Shown here: piece by piece, positions 35,474 to 44,649 of the stretch | How the letters are laid out: each line of letters begins with the position of its first letter | How positions within the stretch are numbered: the stretch's first letter is position 1 | NCBI RefSeq assembly: GCF_020783655.1 | Contig: NZ_JAJGQH010000002.1 | Location: forward strand, 62,001-126,000 | Direction of reading: 5' to 3' | Source of the DNA: Xanthomonas melonis | GTDB taxonomy: Bacteria; Pseudomonadota; Gammaproteobacteria; Xanthomonadales; Xanthomonadaceae | Length of the DNA stretch: 64,000 nucleotides | Made by a program: the position numbers and the translations under genes | Notes under the pieces: generated by a model | Databases searched by the model: none | Seen by the model: only the letters and a program-made list of their open reading frames with translations | What the model was told of the DNA's origin: nothing

Positions 35474-36187
35474 TCAGGTCATCGGCTGGGCGATGTCGGC
35501 GATACGGTAGCCGGCGCTCTGCACGGTGTGCAGCAGTGGACGGTCGAATGGCTTGTCGATGATCTTGCGCAGGTTGTACAGATGACTGCGCAGGGTGTCC
35601 GAGTCCGGGAGTCCGTTGCCCCAGATCTCGCGCTCGATTTCCTGACGGGTCACCACCCGCGGCGATTCGCGCATCAGGATGGTCAGCAGGCGCAGGCCGA
35701 TCGGCGAGAGCTGCAGCTCGGTGCCGGCGCGGGTGGCGCGCATGCTGACCGGATCCAGCACCAGGTCGGCGACCTTGAGGACTTCCGAGCCCACCTGGCG
35801 ACGCTCGCGGCGGATCAGGGCACGCAGACGCGCTTCCAGTTCCTGGATCGCGAACGGCTTGGTCAGGTAGTCGTCGGCGCCGAAACCCAGCCCGGTGAGC
35901 TTGTCGTCCAGCGTGTCGCGGGCGGTCAGCATCAGCACCGGCGTGGACTTGCGTGCGTCGTTACGCAGGCGGCGACACACTTCGATGCCGTCCAACCGTG
36001 GCAGCATGAGGTCCAGCACGACCACGTCGTAGCTGTTCTCGGCGGCGAGACGATACCCGTCCAGTCCGTCCTGCGCGTAGTCGACCTCAAAGCCACGGCC
36101 TTCCAGGTATTCGCCGATCATTTCGGAGATATTGCGGTTGTCTTCCACGACCAGCACGAGGCCGGACGTTTCCTTGGTCTGACGCAT
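35474..36187 (-). CDS. OmpR/PhoB family response regulator
   Basis: 237 residues. The receiver domain has the acidic pair in VVEDNRN, phosphoacceptor Asp in VVVLDLMLPRLDG, Thr in LMLTARDT and Lys in DDYLTKPFA. The winged-helix domain is LQLSPIGLRLLTILMRES through SHLYNLRKIIDKPFD and VQSAGYRI. ATG 36187 follows GAGGAAAG. It is the first gene of the two-component operon and should be phosphorylated by the kinase downstream. Confidence 0.92.
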   Translation of the reverse strand: MRQTKETSGLVLVVEDNRNISEMIGEYLEGRGFEVDYAQDGLDGYRLAAENSYDVVVLDLMLPRLDGIEVCRRLRNDARKSTPVLMLTARDTLDDKLTGLGFGADDYLTKPFAIQELEARLRALIRRERRQVGSEVLKVADLVLDPVSMRATRAGTELQLSPIGLRLLTILMRESPRVVTRQEIEREIWGNGLPDSDTLRSHLYNLRKIIDKPFDRPLLHTVQSAGYRIADIAQPMT

Positions 36188-36280
36188 GGACTTTCCTCGG
36201 TCTTCAGCTTTGTGAAACATGCCGGATGCGCGGTGCAAACAGCGTGAAGACCAAACTAACGTTCTGTCGCGCCCGCTTGG

Positions 36281-36934
36281 TCAGCGTGCCAGCAACGGCC
36301 GCAGCGCAGGCCATACGGTGTCCAGCACCCTGGGCTGGGCGGCAGCGGTGGGATGCAGGCCATCGGCCTGCATCAGGCCCGGCTGCAGTGCCACCTTTTC
36401 CAGGAAGAACGGCACCAGGGCGGTGTCGTACTGCCTGGCGAGGTCGGCATAGGTGGCTTTCAGGCGTTGCCGATACGCCGGGCCGTAATTGGGCGGTACA
36501 TCGATGCCCAGCAACAGCACCTTGGCACCGGCAGCCTGGCTGAGCTTGATCATCTTTTCCAGGTTGCCCTTGAGCTGGGCCGGAGTCAGCCCGCGCAGCG
36601 CATCGTTGCCGCCCAGTTCGATCACCACCACGCCCGGGGCGTGTTTCTGCAGCAAGCCCGGCAGCCGGGTCAGCGCGCCGGAGGTGGTCTCGCCGCTGAT
36701 ACTGGCATTGACGACCGGCGGTGGCGTCGCCATGTCACGCTTCAGGCGCTGGTCCAGCAGGGTCACCCAGCCGGACTGCACCGGGATGTTGTGCGCAGCA
36801 CTCAGGCTGTCGCCAACCACCAGGATCGGCGTGGCGGCGGCCGGACTTCTGGCAGAGGCAATCCCCGGCGCAAGCAGGGAGAGTGTCAGAAGCCACAGGA
36901 CCAGCGCGCCATAACGCAGTGTTCTTTCACGCAT
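36281..36934 (-). CDS. tesA: Arylesterase/multifunctional acyl-CoA thioesterase I (TesA)
   Basis: 217-residue periplasmic SGNH hydrolase. The signal peptide is LVLWLLTLSLLAPGIASA. Catalytic blocks: VVGDSLSAAHN (Ser), ISGETTSG, LGGNDALRG (Asn) and DGLHPTAAAQ (Asp, His). ATG 36934 has AGGAA seven bases upstream; ATG 36949 is possible. It is divergent from the ybbA-like gene, the same arrangement as tesA/ybbA/ybbP in E. coli. Confidence 0.9.
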   Translation of the reverse strand: MRERTLRYGALVLWLLTLSLLAPGIASARSPAAATPILVVGDSLSAAHNIPVQSGWVTLLDQRLKRDMATPPPVVNASISGETTSGALTRLPGLLQKHAPGVVVIELGGNDALRGLTPAQLKGNLEKMIKLSQAAGAKVLLLGIDVPPNYGPAYRQRLKATYADLARQYDTALVPFFLEKVALQPGLMQADGLHPTAAAQPRVLDTVWPALRPLLAR

Positions 36935-36956
36935 TCGGAGATTCCTCATCGACAGT

Positions 36957-37661
36957 CTGGCCCCCCGCTCCAGCACCCGCACCGCCATCGACGTTCGCGA
37001 GGTCGGCAAATCCGTCAGCGGCCCGGAGGGAACGCTCCACATCCTCGACAACATCAGCTTGACGGTCAGTGAAGGCGACAGTATCGCGATTGTCGGTGCC
37101 TCCGGTTCCGGCAAGACCACCCTGCTCGGCCTGTTGGCCGGGCTGGACCTGCCCAGCCGCGGCAGCATCGCGCTGGCGGGCCAGGACCTGGGCCAGCTCG
37201 ACGAGGAAGCCCGCGCCGCGCTGCGCGCGCGCGAGGTCGGCTTCGTGTTCCAGAGCTTCCACCTGCTGCCGGCGCTGACCGCCGAAGAGAACATCGCGCT
37301 GCCGCTGGAACTGGCCGGGCGCGAGGATCCGGCGCGGGTGCGCGAGGTGCTGGAGGCGGTCGGCCTGGGCGCACGCGCGCGCCACTATCCGCGCCAGCTC
37401 TCCGGCGGCGAGCAGCAGCGCGTGGCACTGGCGCGCGCGTTCGTGGCCCGCCCGCGCATCCTGTTCGCGGACGAACCCACCGGCAGCCTGGACCAGGCCA
37501 CCGGTGCGCAGATCAGCGATCTGCTGTTCGCGCTCAATGCCACCAGCGAGACCACGCTGGTGCTGGTCACCCACGACATGACCCTGGCCCGCCGCTGCCA
37601 TCACCTCTACCGCATCGACGGCGGGCGCCTGCACGCGCAAGCGTCCGGCGCGGCGGCATGA
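36957..37661 (+). CDS. ABC transporter ATP-binding protein, YbbA-like
   Basis: About 234 residues. Motifs: Walker A IVGASGSGKTT, Q loop FVFQSFHLLPAL, signature LSGGEQQRVALARAF, Walker B ILFADEPTGSLD and the switch His in LVLVTHD. The frame extends upstream to a stop at 36912 without any ATG or GTG; homology begins near 36975 (TAIDVREVGKSV). CTG 36957 is used, with ATC 36948 (GGAG seven bases upstream) or ATT 36933 as rare alternatives. Its stop overlaps the permease ATG by four bases. This MacB/LolD-like class pairs with FtsX-type permeases for lipoprotein or envelope tasks. Confidence 0.85.
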   Translation: MAPRSSTRTAIDVREVGKSVSGPEGTLHILDNISLTVSEGDSIAIVGASGSGKTTLLGLLAGLDLPSRGSIALAGQDLGQLDEEARAALRAREVGFVFQSFHLLPALTAEENIALPLELAGREDPARVREVLEAVGLGARARHYPRQLSGGEQQRVALARAFVARPRILFADEPTGSLDQATGAQISDLLFALNATSETTLVLVTHDMTLARRCHHLYRIDGGRLHAQASGAAA

Positions 37662-40141
37662 ACGTCGTCAGACAGGCGGCGCGTGCAGTCCGCCGCGAGT
37701 TCCTGGCCGGCGACCTGCTGACCGTGTTTGCCGCCCTGGTGTTGGGCGTGGCAGTGATGACGGCGGTGGGCACGCTGGTGGATCGGGTGACGCTGGCGCT
37801 GACCTCCAGCGCAGCCGAGGTGCTCGGCGGCGACCTGGGCGTGACCGGGCGCCAGGAGATTCCGGCCGAGTTCGCCGCCGAAGCGCAACGGCGCGGCCTG
37901 CAGAGCACGCGCATGGTCAGCTTCCCCAGCGTGCTGTTCCATGGCGACGCCAGCCAGATGGCCAACATCCGTGGCGTGGGCGCCGGCTATCCGTTGCGCG
38001 GGCAGTTGCTGGTGTCCAGGGACGGCAGCGGTGCCGAAGACACGCCTGCCACCGCGCCGCCGCCCGGCCAGGCCTATGCCGACCCACGCCTGCTGGAGGC
38101 GCTGGGCCTGCGCGTCGGCGAGCAACTGGAATTCGGCGCCGGCCATCTGACCATCGCCGGCGTGTTGCGTGCCGAACCGGATGCCTCCGGCGAGCTGATG
38201 CAGCTGTCGCCGCCGCTGCTGGTCAATCGCGCAGATATCGACGGCGCCGGACTGCTCGGACCCGGCAGCCGCGCGTCCTACCGGCTGATGTTCGCCGGCG
38301 CGCCGGATGTCATCGCCGACCTGCGCGCCTGGCTGAAGCCGCGTGCCAGCGAGTACCGGCTGGTGGGTATCGAAGACACCCAGCGCGGCATGCGCTCAGC
38401 ATTCGATCGCGCGGGACGCTTCCTGGCCTTGTCGGCCTTGCTGGCGGTGCTGCTGTCGGGCGTGGCGACCGCGCTGGCGGCCAATCGCTTCGCAATGCGT
38501 CGCATCGATACCGTCGCGGTGCTGCGCTGCCTGGGCGCGCGTCAGCGCGACATCCTGGCGATGCTGTCGCTGCAATTGCTGTTCACCGCCATCCCGGCCT
38601 GCCTGGTCGGCATCGGGCTTGGCATGCTGGCGCAGGAAGGCCTGGTGCAGGCATTGGGCAGCCTGATTCCGAACCGGCTGCCGCTGCCGCAGGCCACCCC
38701 TGCCCTGGCGGGTGCGGGCATCGGTCTGGTGCTGCTGCTGGGCTTCGGCCTGCCGCCGCTGCTGCGGCTGCGCAACGTGCCGCCGATGCGCGTGCTCAAC
38801 CGCAGCTTCGCCGCCGTGCCTCCCAGTTCGTTGCTGGTCTATGGCGCCGCCCTGGCCGCGACGCTGGCGCTCACCGTGTATGCCACCGGCAATCTGGTCT
38901 TGGCCGGCTGGGTCCTGGGCGGCCTGGCCGCGCTGGCGTTGGTGGCGATGCTGTTGGGGCTGGGATTGCTGGCCCTGCTGCGGCCGATCCAGCACCGCCT
39001 GCGCGGCGCCTGGAAACTGGGCCTGGCCTCGCTGACACGCCGGCGCGGCCTGAGCGTGGTGCAACTGGTCGGCCTGTCGCTGTCGCTGTGCGCGCTGTTG
39101 CTGCTGGCGGTGGTCGGCCCCGGCCTGCTGGGCCAGTGGCGCGACCGCCTGCCGGCGGATACGCCCAACTACTTCCTGATGAACATCCAGCCCGAGCAGA
39201 CCGCGCCAGTCTTGCAGACGCTGCGCGGACTGGGCGTGGACACCGCGGCGGTGGAGCCCTTCTCCACCGGCCGCCTGGTCGCCATCAACGACAAGCCGCC
39301 GGTACGCGGCGACCGCGATCCGGCCGACGATGGCGACGGCGACAACCGCCCGGTCAATTTTTCCTGGCGGCATGCATTCCCGCCGGCCAATACGCTACTG
39401 CAGGGCAGGTTCTGGAGCGCCGACAGCACCGCCGCCGAAGCCTCGGTGGAAGAAGGCTGGGCACAGCGCTACCAGCTCAAGCTCGGCGACCGCATCACCC
39501 TGCTGCTGGGCGAGCAACAACGCAGCTTCACCGTCACCAGCATCCGCAAGGCCGATTGGGATTCGTTCCGGGTCAACTTCTTCCTGTTGCTCAACGAAGG
39601 CGCGGTGGGCGATGCGCCGTACAACCTGATTTCCGCCTTCCACCTGCCGCCCGGCAGTGCGCCCAAGCTGGCATCGCTGAGCCGCGACTACCCCAATATT
39701 TCGGTGCTGGATATCGATGCCATCCTCGGCCGGGTGCGCGAGGTGATCGACCAGGTGGCGCAGGCGGTGCAACTGGTGATGGGCTTCAGCCTGCTGGCCG
39801 GTGTGCTGGTGCTGCTGGCGGCGCTGCAGGCCACTGCCGGCGAGCGCCGTTACGACAGCGCCGTGCTGCGCACGCTGGGCGCACGCCGCGGGCAGTTGCG
39901 CGGTGCGGTGCTGGTGGAATTCGGTGCGCTGGGACTGCTGGCGGCCGGCCTTGCGGTGACTGCGGCGGCAGTGATCGGTGCGGTGGTCGGGCAGCAAGCC
40001 TTCGAGATCGCACTGGCACCGGACTGGCCGCGCCTGCTGCTGGGCGGTGCGTTCGGGCTGGCACTGAGCCTGCTGGCCGGCTGGTCCGGCACCCGCCGCA
40101 TCCTGTCCACGCCGCCGGCGTTGGCGCTGCGTGCCGAGTAG
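37658..40141 (+). CDS. FtsX-type ABC permease, YbbP-like
   Basis: 827 residues with the double FtsX arrangement. There is an N-terminal span (GDLLTVFAALVLGVAVMTAV), then a periplasmic domain to about residue 245. Spans near 250-275, 305-325 and 350-370 form the first FtsX domain, followed by central spans, a second periplasmic domain (about 490-690) and three terminal spans (QLVMGFSLLAGVLVLLAALQ and others). This matches the roughly 800-residue YbbP family encoded beside ybbA and tesA. It is translationally coupled to the ATPase. Confidence 0.9.
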   Translation: MNVVRQAARAVRREFLAGDLLTVFAALVLGVAVMTAVGTLVDRVTLALTSSAAEVLGGDLGVTGRQEIPAEFAAEAQRRGLQSTRMVSFPSVLFHGDASQMANIRGVGAGYPLRGQLLVSRDGSGAEDTPATAPPPGQAYADPRLLEALGLRVGEQLEFGAGHLTIAGVLRAEPDASGELMQLSPPLLVNRADIDGAGLLGPGSRASYRLMFAGAPDVIADLRAWLKPRASEYRLVGIEDTQRGMRSAFDRAGRFLALSALLAVLLSGVATALAANRFAMRRIDTVAVLRCLGARQRDILAMLSLQLLFTAIPACLVGIGLGMLAQEGLVQALGSLIPNRLPLPQATPALAGAGIGLVLLLGFGLPPLLRLRNVPPMRVLNRSFAAVPPSSLLVYGAALAATLALTVYATGNLVLAGWVLGGLAALALVAMLLGLGLLALLRPIQHRLRGAWKLGLASLTRRRGLSVVQLVGLSLSLCALLLLAVVGPGLLGQWRDRLPADTPNYFLMNIQPEQTAPVLQTLRGLGVDTAAVEPFSTGRLVAINDKPPVRGDRDPADDGDGDNRPVNFSWRHAFPPANTLLQGRFWSADSTAAEASVEEGWAQRYQLKLGDRITLLLGEQQRSFTVTSIRKADWDSFRVNFFLLLNEGAVGDAPYNLISAFHLPPGSAPKLASLSRDYPNISVLDIDAILGRVREVIDQVAQAVQLVMGFSLLAGVLVLLAALQATAGERRYDSAVLRTLGARRGQLRGAVLVEFGALGLLAAGLAVTAAAVIGAVVGQQAFEIALAPDWPRLLLGGAFGLALSLLAGWSGTRRILSTPPALALRAE

Positions 40142-40361
40142 GGCCGCTGTGATCGCGCCAGGACCATCTGGCCGGTCATTCGATGCCGGCCGAAACGTCC
40201 AGCTTCGACCACTTGCTCGCCTGGGCTGCTGGAGTCCCGGCATATACCTGCTGCGCATAAGCACCGTGCCAATCGTACGTTCGCAGCGACGGCTTGACTG
40301 CCTAGAGTGACCAGTCCGGTCGCCGTGTGGGCGGCCTTTGCCGTTGTCGAGGTGCAAGCTC

Positions 40362-41279
40362 GTGGCCAATGTCAGTTCTGCAGCGCGCGTGCAGCTGCCA
40401 CGCGTGGATGCCGTCGCCACAAAGCGTGCCGACGTGCGGATCGTGCCGTTCGATGCGCCGCTGGGCGCCGAAGTGATCGGCCTGGATCTGTCGCAGCCGC
40501 TGGATGCGGACACCTTCGCGCGCATCCACCGGGCGCACCTGGAGCACCATGTGCTGGTGTTCCGCGATCAGCGCATCACCCCGGCGCAGCAGGTCGCCTT
40601 CAGCCGTCGCTTCGGCCCATTGCAGATCCACGTGCTGCGCAATTTCCAGCTGCCCGGCCACCCGGAGGTGCTGGTGGTATCCAACATCAAGGAGAACGGC
40701 CAGCCGATCGGCCTGGGCGATGCCGGCCACTACTGGCACTCGGACCTGTCGTACAAGGACACTCCCAGCCTGGGATCGCTACTGCATGCGCAGGAACTGC
40801 CAAGCGAAGGCGGCGACACCTTGTTCGCCAACCAGCATCTGGCCTGGCAGACCCTGCCCGACGCGCTCAAGCACGCAGTGCAGGGCCTGCGTGCCGAGCA
40901 CAGCTATCTGGCCAAGTACGAAGCACTGCGTGCACGCAATCCGTGGCGCCCGGCGCTGACGCCTCAGCAGATCGCCGAGGTGAACCCCGTGCAGCACCCG
41001 ATCGTGCGCACCCATCCGGAAACCGGCCAGAAAGCGCTGTTTGTCAGCGAGCATTTCACCACCCGCATCGTCGGCTTGCCCGACGACGAAAGTGCTGCGC
41101 TGCTGCAGGCCCTGTTTGAACACAGCACCGCCGATGCCCTGGTGTATCGGCATCGCTGGCAGCCCCACGACATGGTGTTCTGGGACAACCGCTCGGTGAT
41201 GCATCTGGCCGCCGGCACGCCCGATCACCTGCGTCGTCGGCTCAACCGCACCACCATCGAAGGCGATGCGCCGTTCTAG
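40362..41279 (+). CDS. TauD/TfdA family Fe(II)/2-oxoglutarate dioxygenase
   Basis: 305 residues. The 2-His-1-Asp iron site is visible as YWHSDLSY and the distal His in RSVMHLAAG; the 2-oxoglutarate arginine lies in RRRLNRTTIEG at the C-terminus. GAEVIGLDLSQPL and VLVFRDQRITPAQQVAFSRR are typical TauD segments. GTG 40362 with GAGG nine bases upstream is chosen over TTG 40338. It heads a set with an ABC importer, so it probably hydroxylates the imported compound, taurine or another sulfonate being the usual substrate. The substrate is not certain. Confidence 0.85.
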   Translation: MANVSSAARVQLPRVDAVATKRADVRIVPFDAPLGAEVIGLDLSQPLDADTFARIHRAHLEHHVLVFRDQRITPAQQVAFSRRFGPLQIHVLRNFQLPGHPEVLVVSNIKENGQPIGLGDAGHYWHSDLSYKDTPSLGSLLHAQELPSEGGDTLFANQHLAWQTLPDALKHAVQGLRAEHSYLAKYEALRARNPWRPALTPQQIAEVNPVQHPIVRTHPETGQKALFVSEHFTTRIVGLPDDESAALLQALFEHSTADALVYRHRWQPHDMVFWDNRSVMHLAAGTPDHLRRRLNRTTIEGDAPF

Positions 41280-41361
41280 CCCAGGTGCTGCCTCGCGCGC
41301 GTTTCGCAGCACGTCATTCGCTGGAAACGCGTCTTCTTCCTCCACTCGACTGGAGCGCCAC

Positions 41362-42408
41362 ATGCGTTCGACCGTAACCTCTCACGCACGTCCGCAGCGC
41401 CGACGTTTCTCCCGACGTGTCGCGCTGCTGCTCCTGGCCGCATTGCCGTTGCTGCACAGCGCCCATGCGCAGGCCGAAGGAAAGCTGCGCATCGCCAAAC
41501 AGTTCGGCATCGTCTACCTGCTGCTGGACGTGGCGCAGGAGCAGCAGCTGATCCAACAACAGGGCAAGAAAGCCGGCGTGGATATCGATGTGCAGTTCCT
41601 GCAGCTGTCCGGCGGCGCGGCAGTCAACGATGCGTTGCTGACCGGCTCGATCGATATCGCCGGCGCCGGCGTCGGGCCGCTGTTCACCATCTGGGACCGT
41701 ACCCGTGGCCGGCAGAACGTGCGCGGCGTGGCCTCGCTGGGCAATTTTCCGTATTACCTGATCAGCAACAACCCACGCATCCGGAGCATCGGCGACTTCA
41801 CCCCGAAGGACCGCATCGCCGTGCCTGCCACCGGCGTGTCGGTGCAATCGCGGTTTCTGCAGCATGCCTCACAGCAGCGCTGGGGCGACAAGGGCACGCA
41901 CCAGTTGGACGCGCTGCAGGTGGCGCTGCCGCATCCGGACGCCGCTGCCGCCATCATCCGTGGCCGCACCGAGATCACCGCGCATTTCGCCAGCCCGCCC
42001 TTCCAGGAGCAGGAACTAACACGCAATCCAGGCGCGCACATCGTGACCAGCTCCTATGACATCGAAGGCGGCCCGTCGTCGGCCACGGTGCTCTACGCCA
42101 CCGAGAAGTTCCGCCGCGCCAACCCCAAGACCTATCGTGCCTTCGTCGCCGCACTGGACCAGGCGGCAAAGTTCGTCACCGCCCATCCGGAGCAGGCGGC
42201 CGACATCTTCCTGCGCCGCAATGGCTCGGGCATCGACCGTGCACTGGTGTTGCAGATCCTCAAGGATCCCAAGGTGCAGTTCACCGTGGCGCCGCAGAAC
42301 ACCCTGAAACTGGGCCAGTTCATGCAGCACAGCGGTGCGATCAAGCAGGCGCCGGGCAGGCTGAGCGACTATTTCTTCGACGACCCGCTGGTCGCGGGCG
42401 GGAGCTGA
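41362..42408 (+). CDS. ABC substrate-binding protein, NitT/TauT family
   Basis: 348 residues. A Tat- or Sec-like signal (RRRFSRRVALLLLAALPLLHS, AHA; positions 41400-41467) precedes a type-2 binding fold of the sulfonate/nitrate class: LRIAKQFGIVYLLLDVA, VQFLQLSGGAAVNDALLTG, SIDIAGAGVGPLFTIWDRT and RIAVPATGVSVQSRFLQ. ATG 41362 has GGAG eight bases upstream. It would deliver a small anion, probably a sulfonate, to the permease encoded downstream. The ATPase gene follows after 3 bases. Confidence 0.86.
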   Translation: MRSTVTSHARPQRRRFSRRVALLLLAALPLLHSAHAQAEGKLRIAKQFGIVYLLLDVAQEQQLIQQQGKKAGVDIDVQFLQLSGGAAVNDALLTGSIDIAGAGVGPLFTIWDRTRGRQNVRGVASLGNFPYYLISNNPRIRSIGDFTPKDRIAVPATGVSVQSRFLQHASQQRWGDKGTHQLDALQVALPHPDAAAAIIRGRTEITAHFASPPFQEQELTRNPGAHIVTSSYDIEGGPSSATVLYATEKFRRANPKTYRAFVAALDQAAKFVTAHPEQAADIFLRRNGSGIDRALVLQILKDPKVQFTVAPQNTLKLGQFMQHSGAIKQAPGRLSDYFFDDPLVAGGS

Positions 42409-42411
42409 GCG

Positions 42412-43245
42412 ATGTCGACCCCCTTGCTGCAGGTCGATCACGTCAGCCTGGAATATGCCTCCGCACAACGCGTGGTGCGGGCCACCCACCGCGTCCGCTT
42501 CGATGTGCATGCAGCCGATCGCTTCGTGTTGCTGGGCCCCTCCGGCTGCGGCAAGTCCACCCTGCTCAAGGCGGTGGCCGGCTTCGTCGCTCCGCGCGAA
42601 GGGCAGATCCGTCTGGATGGACAGGTGGTGACCGGGCCGGGGCCCGACCGGGTCGTGGTGTTCCAGGAGTTCGATCAACTCGCGCCGTGGAAGACCGTGC
42701 GCGAAAACGTGGTGTTCGGGCTGCGCGCGGCGCGCAGGCTCGGCCGCGCAGAAGCACGCGAGCGTGCCGATGAAAGTCTGGCGCAGGTCGGACTGAGCGG
42801 GTTTGCCGAGGCTTACCCGCATACCTTGTCCGGCGGCATGAAGCAGCGCGTGGCGATCGCACGTGCATTGGCGATGCGCCCACGCGTGCTGTTGATGGAC
42901 GAGCCATTCGCCGCACTGGATGCGTTGACCCGCACGCGCATGCAGGAGCAGGTGCTGGAACTGTGGGAGCAGGCGCGCTTCACCCTGTTGTTCGTGACCC
43001 ATTCCATCGAGGAAGCGCTGGTGGTCGGCAACCGGGTGCTGCTGCTGTCGCCGCATCCGGGCCAGGTGCGTGCCGAACTCAATGCGCATGCCTTCGGACC
43101 GCATAGCGCCGGCAGCGTGGCCTTCCAGCAGACGGTGCAGCGCATCCACCGCCTGTTGTTCGACCTGCCGGACGACACGCTGGCCGACACCAAGGTGGCG
43201 CCACTGCGTCGCCCTGCCCAGCTGCAACGCGAGGCGCTGCCATGA
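42412..43245 (+). CDS. ABC ATPase, TauB/SsuB-like
   Basis: 277 residues. Motifs: Walker A LGPSGCGKSTLL, Q loop VFQEFDQLAPW, signature LSGGMKQRVAIARAL, Walker B VLLMDEPFAALDALTR and switch His in FVTHSIEEAL. The order within the NitT/TauT operon and the four-base overlap with the permease gene mark it as the energising subunit of this importer. Confidence 0.92.
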   Translation: MSTPLLQVDHVSLEYASAQRVVRATHRVRFDVHAADRFVLLGPSGCGKSTLLKAVAGFVAPREGQIRLDGQVVTGPGPDRVVVFQEFDQLAPWKTVRENVVFGLRAARRLGRAEARERADESLAQVGLSGFAEAYPHTLSGGMKQRVAIARALAMRPRVLLMDEPFAALDALTRTRMQEQVLELWEQARFTLLFVTHSIEEALVVGNRVLLLSPHPGQVRAELNAHAFGPHSAGSVAFQQTVQRIHRLLFDLPDDTLADTKVAPLRRPAQLQREALP

Positions 43246-44117
43246 CCCGCTCGCACACGACCGCACTACCGCCGGTGCGCCCCGAATACGAACTGGCGCT
43301 GCAACCGGTCGACCCGGCCCTGCTGACAGTGGCAGCCCCCGGCCGCCGGCAGGCGCCGACGTGGCTGCGCAAGACCGTGGTGCTGGCGGTGCTGGTGGTG
43401 GTCTGGGAGATCGCCGCACGCATGGTCGGCGACGATCTGATGCTGCCCAGCGCCGCGCAGACCGCGCGCGCGTTCTACGCGGGGCTGGTGTCGGGCGAAC
43501 TGCTGCGCCGGGTGGCTGCCTCGCTGCGGGTGCTGGGACAGGGCTATCTGCTGGGCGTGGTCGGCGCATTCGTACTGACCGCGGTGGCCGCCTCCACCCG
43601 CTGGGGCCGCGATGTGCTCGGCACGCTGACGGCCATGTTCAACCCGCTGCCGGCCATCGCGCTGCTGCCGCTGGCCCTGCTGTGGTTCGGGCTGGGCACC
43701 GGCAGCCTGGTGTTCGTACTGGTGCACTCGGTATTGTGGCCGCTGGCATTGACCACCTACGCCGGTTTCCAGGCGGTGCCGGAAACGCTGCGCATGGCCG
43801 GGCGCAACTACGGCCTGCGCGGGCCGCGCTACGTGATGCAGTTGCTGATTCCAGCCGCGCTGCCGGCGATCCTGTCCGGCCTGAAGATCGGCTGGGCATT
43901 CGCCTGGCGCACCCTGATCGCTGCCGAGCTGGTGTTCGGCGCCACCTCCGGCCAGGGCGGGCTGGGTTGGTACATCTTCCAGAATCGCAATGAGCTCTAC
44001 ACCGACAAGGTGTTCGCCGGGCTGGCCATGGTGATCGTGCTCGGCCTGCTGGTGGAAGGCGTGGTCTTCCAGGCGATCGAGCGGCTGAGCGTGCGCCGCT
44101 GGGGCATGCAGCGCTGA
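43242..44117 (+). CDS. ABC permease, TauC/SsuC-like
   Basis: 291 residues with six predicted spans starting at TVVLAVLVVVWEIAARMV and the cytoplasmic coupling loop YVMQLLIPAALPAILSGLKI (positions 43831-43890). The conserved MLPSAAQTARAFY segment follows the first span. It would form a homodimer with the TauB-like ATPase on the inside and the binding protein outside. It is the last gene of the set; a small DUF486 gene follows 86 bases later. Confidence 0.9.
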   Translation: MTRSHTTALPPVRPEYELALQPVDPALLTVAAPGRRQAPTWLRKTVVLAVLVVVWEIAARMVGDDLMLPSAAQTARAFYAGLVSGELLRRVAASLRVLGQGYLLGVVGAFVLTAVAASTRWGRDVLGTLTAMFNPLPAIALLPLALLWFGLGTGSLVFVLVHSVLWPLALTTYAGFQAVPETLRMAGRNYGLRGPRYVMQLLIPAALPAILSGLKIGWAFAWRTLIAAELVFGATSGQGGLGWYIFQNRNELYTDKVFAGLAMVIVLGLLVEGVVFQAIERLSVRRWGMQR

Positions 44118-44202
44118 CGGGCGTTGCGGCCCAGGCCGCCACGGTTGCGTGCGCTTCACGGGACTGGCTTATGCTGCCGGCCCGCTCCCTGCCGCCGCCA
44201 TC

Positions 44203-44556
44203 ATGCCCACTGCCTCCTTCACCGCCTACCTGTACCCGGTCCTTTTGCTGATCGCCAGCAACGTGTTCATGACCTTCGCCTGGTACGGGCACCTGAAGTA
44301 CAAGAGCACGCCATTGATGATCGCGATCCTGGTCAGCTGGGGCATTGCGTTCTTCGAGTACTGCCTGCAGGTGCCGGGCAACCGCCTGGGCAGCGCGGTG
44401 TATTCCGCTCCGCAGCTCAAAGGCATGCAGGAAGTGATCACGCTGCTGGTGTTCGCCGGCTTCTCGACCTTCTACCTGGGCCAGTCGCTGAAGTGGAACC
44501 ACTGGGCCGCGTTCGGCCTGATCCTGGTCGCGGCGTTCTTGATGTTCAAGGAGTGA
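44203..44556 (+). CDS. DMT-like small membrane protein (DUF486)
   Basis: 117 residues with four membrane spans (LYPVLLLIASNVFMTFAWYG; LMIAILVSWGIAFFEYCL; QEVITLLVFAGFSTFYL; AAFGLILVAAFLMF). GHLKYK and EYCLQVPGNRLG are signature segments of DUF486. ATG 44203 is used because 44149 adds a non-conserved leader. Function unknown; the fold resembles half of a drug/metabolite transporter. Confidence 0.88.
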   Translation: MPTASFTAYLYPVLLLIASNVFMTFAWYGHLKYKSTPLMIAILVSWGIAFFEYCLQVPGNRLGSAVYSAPQLKGMQEVITLLVFAGFSTFYLGQSLKWNHWAAFGLILVAAFLMFKE

Positions 44557-44584
44557 CGGCCGCCCATTCCGAAGGAACGCCCCA

Positions 44585-44623
44585 GGGCGCGACCGGGCGT
44601 TACCGATAACGCCCGTCGCGCCC
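44585..44623. terminator. Long bidirectional hairpin terminator
   Basis: GGGCGCGACCGGGCGTTA pairs with TAACGCCCGTCGCGCCC around the loop CCGA: 17 bp with one bulged base. It lies between the convergent DUF486 and DUF6607 genes and can stop transcription on both strands. Confidence 0.75.
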
Positions 44624-44649
44624 GGGTGCGCTTCTGCGACACGCGGCGA

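Noticed and set aside
34061..36187. Naming the two-component pair ColRS or VgrRS
   Set aside because: Family similarity is clear but several such pairs exist in xanthomonads, and the sensor region shows no convincing ExxE iron motif.
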